Shown: positions 1 through 7,656 of the stretch, in pieces
Numbering within the stretch: position 1 is the first letter of the stretch
Layout of the letters: each line of letters starts with the position of its first letter
Origin: Parcubacteria group bacterium GW2011_GWA2_48_9
GTDB lineage: Bacteria; Patescibacteriota; Patescibacteriia; UBA10025
Length of the DNA stretch: 39,250 nt
Assembly: GCA_001003705.1 (NCBI GenBank)
Contig: LCPQ01000013.1
Location: forward strand, 1-39,250
Direction of reading: 5' to 3'
Notes under the pieces: generated by a model
Database searches by the model: none
Seen by the model: only the letters and a program-made list of their open reading frames with translations
What the model was told of the DNA's origin: nothing
Made by a program: the position numbers and the translations under genes

Positions 1-625
1 CGCGGCCGGAGCGAAGGAGAAAAAGCTTGATGCCGAAATCGACTTTCCCGAGCAGACCGTCAGCGAAGTCGTCGAAATAATTGATCGTCGGATGGATGCT
101 CTTGACCGTCTGGTTTGCGCGGAGTACGCGGTTGCCATAGGCAATAACCACTTCAGCGATGTCCATAGTAGCTACCTGGAACGCATTGATAAGGTTAGCG
201 CGAACTCCCAGGTTGCGATAATCAGCAACGAGGCCTTCGAGCTCTTCACTAGATTGCATCTCCCTAAAAAGCGGCGAACCGGTCAGGACGATCGGCTTGC
301 TGAGGTTCTGCAACATAAATGACAACATCGCCCCTGTGTAGAGAATGGTGTCCAACCCGTGAGTAATGACTATACCGTCAACGGACGAGTATACCTCGCT
401 TATTTTTTTTACTAACTGAGACCATACTCTCGGAGTTATTTCCGATGCATCACCACCAAATACAAAATAAGGATCCGGCTCAGCGATGATTCCAAGCTCC
501 GGTACTTCTTTCAGCCATTCGGCCATTTCTTCCTTCTTGCGTACCTCTACCACCCTGCCTCCGGCTGTCTGCAACCCGGAACCGCCACAGAAGATAATGC
601 CTATTTTATTGCGCTTTCTTGACAT
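1..625 (-). CDS. L-asparaginase / GatD-like asparaginase-fold protein, C-terminus truncated by window edge
   Basis: Reverse-strand translation from ATG at 625: MSRKRNKIGIIFCGGSGLQTAGG...DGIVITHGLDTILYTGAMLSFMLQNLSKPIVLTGSP..., matching the asparaginase layout (GGT.., HGTDT.., KPVVLTGAQ). Absent from the ORF track because it has no stop inside the window. Confidence 0.8.
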   Translation of the reverse strand, partial: MSRKRNKIGIIFCGGSGLQTAGGRVVEVRKKEEMAEWLKEVPELGIIAEPDPYFVFGGDASEITPRVWSQLVKKISEVYSSVDGIVITHGLDTILYTGAMLSFMLQNLSKPIVLTGSPLFREMQSSEELEGLVADYRNLGVRANLINAFQVATMDIAEVVIAYGNRVLRANQTVKSIHPTINYFDDFADGLLGKVDFGIKLFLLRSGR

Positions 626-726
626 ACGGAAAAGTTATCAACAGTCTTTTCACAGCCGTCGCAATAAACTGCGACGGCGCCCATATATTACTCGACGGCG
701 CTACCCTGTGTCAAATTGACCAGATA

Positions 727-759
727 GGAAAAAGCCGCCGGGTTATCGAGCCCGGCGGC
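727..759 (-). terminator. Rho-independent terminator after the lipoprotein gene
   Basis: Reverse complement GCCGCCGGGCTCGATAACCCGGCGGC followed by TTTTTCC. Confidence 0.75.
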
Positions 760-785
760 GTGAGTGAGTCCTCCATGAGTCTCAC

Positions 786-1832
786 TCATTTCTTTTTTCG
801 GAGCGAACTAAGGCCGTCGAAGAACAGTTTCCTCGTACCATGCGGTACATAGAGCACGTACGTGCCCGGTCCCCATGCATCTCCCGTAAGTCCGACATTA
901 AGGGAAGCAATCTCCCTCATGGGAACTCGGCACCAGTCTGCCACCATGCGCACTGGAAGGCGGTGATTGACCTTCACAGTCACGGTGTCCGCATCGACGC
1001 TCCGCCAATACGGGACTTCGGGCAAGGCGGCTCCGCAATGCGCAGGATCCTCAATGATGAGCTTCAGGGCGATAAGCCAGAAAAAGTACTCTGACCCGGG
1101 ATTGGTGAGGTAGAGATCATAATAGTTTTCGATCCTCTGCTCTTCCATTGCCCTTGTGACCGCCTTTTCACCAAGGAAGTTCGACATGACTGTGAGCGGT
1201 ATGTCATTGTTGAACTCCTGGAGAAGCTTTCCGATACGCTTGACGGCGGCATCCGTCCTCACCGCGAAATCTTTTTTACCCAACGGACCGCTTTCATCGG
1301 CGATGACCCAGGGATCCTGCTTGCCTTGCGGCGTGGTGAACTCATCACCTAGAAGCGCATCCAGCACAGCGATATACTTGAAATCCTGGCCTATGTGTGC
1401 GGCACCGAATTTCACATCCGCTGTGGGATAATACTCCCAGGCGAGTACGTAGAGCGAGTCAAGACGATCATTATGGGACAGGATGTACTTAATCGCCTGA
1501 CTGATCCGGACTTGGCGGCCAGGCGAAACAACGTCGACCAGAAACCCACCAAAGTTCAGCGATCCGTGACTGGCATACTGTTCAAACCCGCGTTGGTGTG
1601 CTTTCAGCTGTTGGCTGATCTGGCGGAGAGAATCCTCCATGGCGTCGAATTCGATGCCAAATTCCTTTGCGTAACTCTGAAGCGTGTCGACCTCTTGTTC
1701 GAGACCGTTGATCCGTTTCTCGAGGTCACGATGTCGGTGCCCGGTGCCGCTGCAGCCCGATACAGCAAGCGTAGTAAAGAATGCGTACAGAATCCAGAAT
1801 GCGACATGTCGAAAGTGCTTTGTCTGGGACAT
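786..1832 (-). CDS. Putative lipoprotein with coiled coil and C-terminal LysM-like segment
   Basis: Lipobox-like LAVSGC after a hydrophobic stretch; heptad-like region (LEKRINGLEQEVDTLQ); C-terminal VNHRLPVRMVADWCRVPMREIASLN...YVLYVPHG resembles LysM. Confidence 0.65.
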   Translation of the reverse strand: MSQTKHFRHVAFWILYAFFTTLAVSGCSGTGHRHRDLEKRINGLEQEVDTLQSYAKEFGIEFDAMEDSLRQISQQLKAHQRGFEQYASHGSLNFGGFLVDVVSPGRQVRISQAIKYILSHNDRLDSLYVLAWEYYPTADVKFGAAHIGQDFKYIAVLDALLGDEFTTPQGKQDPWVIADESGPLGKKDFAVRTDAAVKRIGKLLQEFNNDIPLTVMSNFLGEKAVTRAMEEQRIENYYDLYLTNPGSEYFFWLIALKLIIEDPAHCGAALPEVPYWRSVDADTVTVKVNHRLPVRMVADWCRVPMREIASLNVGLTGDAWGPGTYVLYVPHGTRKLFFDGLSSLRKKK

Positions 1833-1914
1833 GGTGTTCTCCCTCCACTGAAATGGTTTGTTTTTCTTTTCGTCGAATCGACCCTACGGTATCAATAAGT
1901 ATTTGTCTCGTCAA

Positions 1915-1950
1915 ATAAGAAGAGGCCGCCAACTCGGGTGAGCTGGCGGC
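1915..1950 (-). terminator. Terminator of the HD-domain gene
   Basis: Reverse complement GCCGCCAGCTCACCCGAGTTGGCGGC followed by CTCTTCTT. Confidence 0.55.
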
Positions 1951-1975
1951 GTAAGGATCCTACGTACTTATTATC

Positions 1976-2686
1976 TTACGGACTGCTTCGTGACAAGCGA
2001 TGTCCTGCGTGAGCAAGGAAGTGCTCAGCTCCATCGACAATCATGGCGTGGAATGCTTGCCGCGTAAGATTTACGCAGTGAGCAAAGTCATTTTCCACTG
2101 CGTCAGCGAATCGTTCCAGGACTGTGTAGGTCCGGTCATCGAGGTGATAGAAGGTTTGGCCTTCGACATCTATACGGGCGTACCGCTCGCGGGCAGACGC
2201 GATTCGATCAATGAGCGTAACAAATCCGCCATTCGAAACCACTAAGTCAGCGTAGAAGACGATCCTGCATTCTAGGGGAATCGACGAGGGACGCCGAATA
2301 AATCGCGGGAGTATTTCGTGCCCGGCAGCAGACGCTGCGTTGACGATGGAGGCATTCCACCCCCGAGCCGTAAGAAAACGACCCTGGTTCACTGAAAGCG
2401 TATCGAGAAATGCCATCAGGTTCGATGGGTTTGAAATGATCACTTTAAGCTGGCGGAGCTTGAATACGTCATGGAGTAGAGCTCCCAGTACGGACCACTC
2501 GGGAATGCGCCTTTGTGCATGGAGTTCCATGCAGATAACGTGAGCGATGGCCGCGGCACGTATCGAGTGTGCGCGAACCGCATCGCCTTGCCTGCCTGTG
2601 ATGTCGGCTGCCGTCCACGTCCGTATGACCCGATCGAGCTTTGTCGTGGGTACGACACTGTCGAAAACCCCGAGATTCAAAGCCAT
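1976..2686 (-). CDS. HD-domain protein (putative phosphohydrolase)
   Basis: H...ALLHDVFKL...GHE...FYADLVV pattern, consistent with H..HD..H..D. Confidence 0.6.
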   Translation of the reverse strand: MALNLGVFDSVVPTTKLDRVIRTWTAADITGRQGDAVRAHSIRAAAIAHVICMELHAQRRIPEWSVLGALLHDVFKLRQLKVIISNPSNLMAFLDTLSVNQGRFLTARGWNASIVNAASAAGHEILPRFIRRPSSIPLECRIVFYADLVVSNGGFVTLIDRIASARERYARIDVEGQTFYHLDDRTYTVLERFADAVENDFAHCVNLTRQAFHAMIVDGAEHFLAHAGHRLSRSSP

Positions 2687-2767
2687 GTAGCTTCCCCCCT
2701 CCCTTTCGTACGAATTCGTTTTTTGTATTTACAGGCAGTCTACCAGATAAGCTCATTGCGTCAACGC

Positions 2768-2797
2768 TTTACAAGCCAGCGGCCGGGCGAGTATAAT
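2768..2797 (+). promoter_or_regulatory. Sigma70-like promoter for the yjbQ-like gene
   Basis: TTTACA - 18 bp - TATAAT. Confidence 0.6.
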
Positions 2798-2844
2798 TGG
2801 CAACGGATAAAAAACGTACAAAAGAGCACGACTGGAGGTGAAAA

Positions 2845-3369
2845 ATGCACCAGGCAATACGGCACGAGATGTTGAAGTTCACAACTACCGGCCGACGGTC
2901 AGTCCTCGACCTCACCGATGACATCACACTCCTGATCATGAAGTACAGGATGAATGCGGGCGTTGTGCATATCAAGGCCACCCATACGACAGCGCGCGTT
3001 GTCGAGCAGGAAAATGAGCCTATGTTTCATGAGGATCTCTTCGATCATCTTGATCGACTTGCTCCCCCGGACGGTGACTACCGTCATGACAAGATCGGTA
3101 CCCTGCGTACCGTCAACGTCTGCGACGGCGAGTGTGAAAATGGATGGGCGCATATCCAGGCCACTTACTTGCCCTCGAGTGTCACCATTCAGGTATCCGA
3201 CGGCGAACGTGTCAAAGGCCTCTGGGACAGAGTTCTCCTTTTCGAACTTGATCACAGGCCACGTGAACGTAATGTCAGCGTCACCCTGATAGGTATCTTC
3301 GATGATTCGGAGACTTCTGCGGAGTCGACAGTCGACCACCCTGCAGTGAGTAAGGTTGTAATCGGCTGA
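2845..3369 (+). CDS. YjbQ/UPF0047 family protein
   Basis: GVVHIKATHTTARVVEQENEP, HD...NGWAHIQATYLPSSVTIQVSDGERVKGLWDRVLLFELDHRPRERNVSVTLIG; strong SD GGAGGTG before ATG. Confidence 0.85.
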   Translation: MHQAIRHEMLKFTTTGRRSVLDLTDDITLLIMKYRMNAGVVHIKATHTTARVVEQENEPMFHEDLFDHLDRLAPPDGDYRHDKIGTLRTVNVCDGECENGWAHIQATYLPSSVTIQVSDGERVKGLWDRVLLFELDHRPRERNVSVTLIGIFDDSETSAESTVDHPAVSKVVIG

Positions 3370-3387
3370 CTGCCATCTCGAGCATCA

Positions 3388-3424
3388 CCCCCACACCAAT
3401 CGGATTGGTGTGGGGGTTCTTCTT
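3388..3424 (+). terminator. Rho-independent terminator
   Basis: CCCCCACACCAATCGGATTGGTGTGGGGG followed by TTCTTCTT. Confidence 0.85.
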
Positions 3425-3429
3425 AATCA

Positions 3430-3459
3430 GGAAAAAGCCCTCATACGATCATGAGGGCT
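3430..3459 (-). terminator. Rho-independent terminator of the zinc-finger ORF
   Basis: Reverse complement AGCCCTCATGATCGTATGAGGGCT followed by TTTTTC. Confidence 0.85.
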
Positions 3460-3479
3460 CATCAATGCTGCAGCAAGTG

Positions 3480-3704
3480 CTACGTACTCGGTGAACGAAA
3501 CTCCTCCGCCTCTTTGCGGCAGGAAGCGCATTTTTTGAGATGCTGCTCCACGCGCGTCCGAACCGGCTCAGTGAGCGAGTGCGTAAGGTACTCAGGCAGG
3601 AACTGTCCTAGCGCTTTGCTAACACATGCTTGCGGCACCGGCGCCTTTCTGTCCGGCGTCACCTTCCTACGGTTAGTCACCTGCATCATTCTAGCCATTG
3701 CCAC
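3480..3704 (-). CDS. Small putative zinc-finger (anti-sigma-like HxxxCxxC) protein
   Basis: FLPEYLTHSLTEPVRTRVEQHLKKCASCRKEAEEF; SD GGAGG upstream; own terminator. Confidence 0.65.
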   Translation of the reverse strand: MAMARMMQVTNRRKVTPDRKAPVPQACVSKALGQFLPEYLTHSLTEPVRTRVEQHLKKCASCRKEAEEFRSPST

Positions 3705-3780
3705 CTCCCGTGAATCAATGTCCGATTTTTATACGTCAATACTAGAGTATGTGAAAAAAATGTAAAGAGAATGAAAGATA

Positions 3781-3818
3781 AAAAGAAAACCCCCACACCG
3801 ATCGGGCTGGTGCGGGGG
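3781..3818 (-). terminator. Rho-independent terminator of the purH-like gene
   Basis: CCCCCGCACCAGCCCGATCGGTGTGGGGG followed by TTTTC on the minus strand. Confidence 0.85.
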
Positions 3819-3842
3819 AAGCGAGAGAGCGAACCGAACTAA

Positions 3843-5453
3843 TCAACCGTGGCCGAAGAACATCCGGCCTTCCGTGTCCGGAACGCTGTACACCGGAGTC
3901 CCAGCTTCCGCAAACACCGGAAAGACTCGCTTGTCGTTAATGGACCCGCTGGTTGTAAAAACGAGTCCTGGCTTCAGTGCAACAATTGCGCGAGCGCCGT
4001 CCTCGTCCGGAAGGAAGCTGTCGGAACAGAGCACCGAACCAGTCGGGTCAAGCTTTGACTTCTTCATGCGATGATCGGCGACTTCGACACAGCCGACGCG
4101 ATCGGGCTGGCAGGCGCCATTCGCATACAATGTACGATTCTTGACGACCGTCACGGTGTTGCTCGGGCTGGATGAACACACGCCCGTGGCGAAGAGCAGG
4201 TCATCCTCCAGCTCCGGCGAACATTGCACTGAGCGTGTAAGGAACCGCCACGTCAGATCGAGTACGCGCGTGTTCGTCGGCTGGCGTGCCCACCCGCCCG
4301 GTACCTCGGATAAATGCATCCTGGGAATAATGGGCAAAGCGCCACCGAGTGCAGGGTTCGCCAGCATCCGGCATTTCTGCGTTTTTTCGCGACGAAGAAT
4401 GTCCACTGCGCCATCATCAAACGATGGTGCAAGTACTCCATCCATCGGCCTGGGCCGTACGGCGGTCCATTGGTAGCGAGTGAGAATCTCAGCTACCTCG
4501 GGATTGACGGTAAAGTTCGTCATGACCACTCCGCCCATCACTGAAAGCGGACTTCCGTCAATCACGCGACGCATGACGTCAACAGGATCGGTGCCGAATG
4601 CGGCTCCGCACGGATTTCCATGCTTGATAGCGGCGGCGAAAAGGAAATTTGGTCGCCCGTTCACCTGGAATGTGGAGTACATCCGACGGAAAAGGTAGAT
4701 GAGGCGCGTGTAGTCACGCACATTAATGAAGCTGGGCGCGGTACCCTCGAGGAATTCGAACTGCTGGATTCCGAGCGGATCATTGTCGCCTGGATCCGCC
4801 AGAAGATCCGCGGGAATCTGAAACGGATTCTCACCATACTTCAACATGTGAGTCACCCGCCCGATGAAACCGTCGACCTGGCCACCGCTCAAGAAGCGTG
4901 CAAGGTTCAGAAGGTATATCGCACACTCCATCTCCATTTCACTGCAGAGTGCGCGGCGAAGTTCATCGGGGACGCCACCCTGTTCCCATGTTGCCAGCAC
5001 CTGGTTCAGCCGATCAGCCGATCCAGCACAGATGCGGTTGCCTTTCACAGCCGCGTGCCGCATAGCGATGGCTCCGACATCGGTGTCCTTTCTGACCGAT
5101 TCAGGTGTAGCTCCCGGCAACGCAATCGCGGATGCCATGTCGTACATGGTGTTGAAGAGAATGTCGATGAAGAGGGCGCCCTTTTCAGCGAGATGAGCAT
5201 GGCCCGCTTCGGTGTCCGGTACCATCAGGCCACCTTCGATCTTTGGGTGGATAGTGACCACCAGATGTTGCATCCAGGGTTCCTCGCCGGTGTAGTCAGC
5301 GACATCCATGGCGTGAATCCCGAACTTCGTCAGGTGCTCGCATGTACCTCGTGAAGCGATGATGTGCCCCCCGAGCTGGGAAAACCGACCGACAGGATCT
5401 TCGATCCCATCTTTCTTGAGTACCGAGACGAGCATGACCGGCTGTCTGGGCAT
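3843..5453 (-). CDS. purH: Divergent bifunctional AICAR formyltransferase / IMP cyclohydrolase (PurH-like)
   Basis: TIHPKIEGGL, LKYGENPFQ, AAIKHGNPCGAA and C-terminal KRVFPVFAEAGTPVYSVPDTEGRMFFGHG motifs. Confidence 0.85.
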   Translation of the reverse strand: MPRQPVMLVSVLKKDGIEDPVGRFSQLGGHIIASRGTCEHLTKFGIHAMDVADYTGEEPWMQHLVVTIHPKIEGGLMVPDTEAGHAHLAEKGALFIDILFNTMYDMASAIALPGATPESVRKDTDVGAIAMRHAAVKGNRICAGSADRLNQVLATWEQGGVPDELRRALCSEMEMECAIYLLNLARFLSGGQVDGFIGRVTHMLKYGENPFQIPADLLADPGDNDPLGIQQFEFLEGTAPSFINVRDYTRLIYLFRRMYSTFQVNGRPNFLFAAAIKHGNPCGAAFGTDPVDVMRRVIDGSPLSVMGGVVMTNFTVNPEVAEILTRYQWTAVRPRPMDGVLAPSFDDGAVDILRREKTQKCRMLANPALGGALPIIPRMHLSEVPGGWARQPTNTRVLDLTWRFLTRSVQCSPELEDDLLFATGVCSSSPSNTVTVVKNRTLYANGACQPDRVGCVEVADHRMKKSKLDPTGSVLCSDSFLPDEDGARAIVALKPGLVFTTSGSINDKRVFPVFAEAGTPVYSVPDTEGRMFFGHG

Positions 5454-5605
5454 CTTTCTACCTTCCTTTCGGGTTGTATTGTGTAACGATCTGTATGTCT
5501 GTTTTGGAAAATTACCTTAGCATAAGGGAGAAGAGGTGAAAAGAGAGATGTGAAAATAACTCCCACATAGAGGCTCATTTTGGTCGTAAAATCCTGACTG
5601 TACCA

Positions 5606-5634
5606 TTGACAAACGATTGCTTTTGTAATAAATT
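5606..5634 (+). promoter_or_regulatory. Putative promoter of the leader ORF / pfkB-family gene
   Basis: TTGACA - 17 bp - TAAATT. Confidence 0.5.
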
Positions 5635-5697
5635 CACGCTCCACGAGTGTTCTGAATAAAATGCAAAACCAAATAAGTTAACTAGAGGAGGTGCACT

Positions 5698-5784
5698 TTG
5701 ACAGCAAAGAATATGACTGGTATCCAGAGGTTGGCCTGCGTGCGTAGCAAACTATCCGGAGAGAAAGGCGCGGTGCAGCCATGA
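5698..5784 (+). CDS. Small leader ORF (28 aa, TTG start), overlapping the downstream kinase start
   Basis: AGAGGAGG SD at 5684-5691, then TTG at 5698: MTAKNMTGIQRLACVRSKLSGEKGAVQP*, with the stop TGA inside ATGATG of the next gene. Confidence 0.4.
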   Translation: MTAKNMTGIQRLACVRSKLSGEKGAVQP

Positions 5785-6677
5785 TGCTCGCCTTCGGGAA
5801 TCCTGTGTACGATTCAATCCGCACGCCGTGGGTGTGTACCCGTGATCGCGTACTGTCGGGATGTGCTACGAATGCCGGTCTGGCGTTCGCTAAGCTGGGC
5901 GGCGATGCATGCGTGGTGGGTCGCGTAGGAACAGACTACCTCGATCAGTATCATTGGGATCTCGAGTCTGCTCATATCGGCCACTGTACCGAGCCCTGCC
6001 GTGAATCCGGTGGCTTCAAGCTCGACTATGACCGCCATGGCCATCGCGAATTGAATGTCTTCGGGCAGGCTGAAGCAATCACGCAAATTCCTGATTCCAT
6101 CTCTCGAGCTAACATCGTGTTTATCGGCCCTGTTCTCCAGGAAACTCCTTTCGATCTCATCCGCGCTATCCGTGAACGCACGAAAGCGACCATGGTGCTC
6201 GATCCCCAGGGATTGCTACGCCGTGTGAGTGCGGGTGGGCACGTCGAACATTACATGCCGGACGGCATTGAAGAACTCTGCGCGTTGTTTGATGTCGTCA
6301 AACCAAACGAACTGGAGACAGAAATTCTCACAGGTGTCGATCCGCGGAAGGACGTGAACAAAGCGGCTGCGATCCTGGAGGGTTGGGGTATCCCGACGGT
6401 TGTGATCACCCTGGCTGATTTGGGCGCCCTCATCGTCAGCGAAGGCCGATATTACCGATTCGATGCCATCCCCACATTGGCCGTCGATTCAACTGGTGCG
6501 GGGGACACATTTGCAGGCGGGCTCATGTACGCCCTGTCCAGGAGGATGGACTGGTGCCGCGCCGGATGTCTAGCTACCGCTGTTTCTTCTTTGATGATAG
6601 AACAGTGCGGTCCAGAGTTTGAACTGCCTTTTAGTGAAGTGCGCCGTCGAGCTGCCCAAGTCGTAGTCTCTGAGTAA
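5781..6677 (+). CDS. PfkB-family carbohydrate/nucleoside kinase
   Basis: GGDACVVGRVGTD..., VKPNELETEILTG, DSTGAGDTFAGGLMYAL signature. Confidence 0.9.
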   Translation: MMLAFGNPVYDSIRTPWVCTRDRVLSGCATNAGLAFAKLGGDACVVGRVGTDYLDQYHWDLESAHIGHCTEPCRESGGFKLDYDRHGHRELNVFGQAEAITQIPDSISRANIVFIGPVLQETPFDLIRAIRERTKATMVLDPQGLLRRVSAGGHVEHYMPDGIEELCALFDVVKPNELETEILTGVDPRKDVNKAAAILEGWGIPTVVITLADLGALIVSEGRYYRFDAIPTLAVDSTGAGDTFAGGLMYALSRRMDWCRAGCLATAVSSLMIEQCGPEFELPFSEVRRRAAQVVVSE

Positions 6678-6747
6678 TGTCCCGCGTCAACAACGGCCGC
6701 GCGACACAAGCATGTTCGCCGATTGCTAGTCGTGCACATTTAGCCTT

Positions 6748-6783
6748 AGCAAGATCTCAAAGGGGGTCTTGCTTTTCTTTTTC
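6748..6783 (+). terminator. Terminator after the pfkB-family gene
   Basis: AGCAAGATC...GGTCTTGCT followed by TTTCTTTTTC. Confidence 0.65.
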
Positions 6784-6811
6784 AAAACGGCCCCGAGTTT
6801 TCCCGGAGCCA
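6780..6811 (-). terminator. Terminator of the cupredoxin gene
   Basis: Reverse complement GGCTCCGGGAAAACTCGGGGCC followed by GTTTTGAAAAAG. Confidence 0.55.
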
Positions 6812-6862
6812 TAATTATTCATCGAAGCAACTCGTTAACTCGTAATTCGCTAACCCGTAAAC

Positions 6863-7423
6863 TTACCGTACAACCACCGTTCCCGTCAGCGACGAATTTA
6901 AATGGTCATGGTAAGTATACGTGCCCGCCGTATTGAACTGAAAGGTATAGAGCTCCTCGCTCGAGATATTCCCTGCACCATTATCATCCCATATTCCCGA
7001 ATACGCCTGATGGCTCGGATGGTCGTCTGGAGCCACGTAATGAGGCCGGTTGTCGGAGTTCATCCAGGTTACAGACTGGCCGACACCGATAGTGACAGTC
7101 TTCGGTGAAAACCCGGAGGCAGTCACGATGACACTCTGGTTTGAGGTCGTATTCGTATTTGCGCTGTTAGTGTTTGAACTGGCCGTATTGGTCGTGCCTG
7201 TGTTTGCATTTGAAGTAGCGTTCACATTCGACCCTGAATCATTGGTTACATTAATATTTAATCCATCGGCATTGGTATTACTAGCTTCATTTCTGTTAAC
7301 TGGCGTATTGGTCGTTGTGTTTCCAGAAGTAGTATTTGTGTTCGTATCGTTGGATTCTGAAAAGACGAACCATGCGATCCCGCCTAGAATGATGATTCCG
7401 ATCACTATGAGAACTATTTTCAT
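6863..7423 (-). CDS. N-terminally membrane-anchored cupredoxin-like protein with Asn/Thr-rich linker
   Basis: Single N-terminal TM, about 70-aa N/T/S-rich linker, then SGFSPKTVTIGVGQSVTWMNSDNRPHYV...GTYTYHDHLNSSLTGTVVV. Confidence 0.8.
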   Translation of the reverse strand: MKIVLIVIGIIILGGIAWFVFSESNDTNTNTTSGNTTTNTPVNRNEASNTNADGLNINVTNDSGSNVNATSNANTGTTNTASSNTNSANTNTTSNQSVIVTASGFSPKTVTIGVGQSVTWMNSDNRPHYVAPDDHPSHQAYSGIWDDNGAGNISSEELYTFQFNTAGTYTYHDHLNSSLTGTVVVR

Positions 7424-7656
7424 AAAATTACAGTAAGGTTAGTATTTACTACATTTTGTAGTATACATAAAACAACATTGACAATCAACATTCCAATCCC
7501 TCTACTTCTGGCTCTGTGCCTTTTCATACCTGCTTGCAGACTTTCTTCACCAACAAACCAATCCGCAATCCGTAATTCGCTAAATTCGTAAATACTAACA
7601 AACCAGCAAGCAAGCTTTGCCACTACACTTGGGTATCTTTCTGGCTCTCTGCCACC

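Noticed and set aside
2899-3339. 146-aa minus-strand ORF opposite yjbQ-like gene
   Set aside because: Antisense shadow of a well-matched family with a strong SD and promoter.
4620-5354. 244-aa plus-strand ORF antisense to purH
   Set aside because: Shadow ORF in high-GC coding DNA; composition and lack of motifs favour purH on the minus strand.
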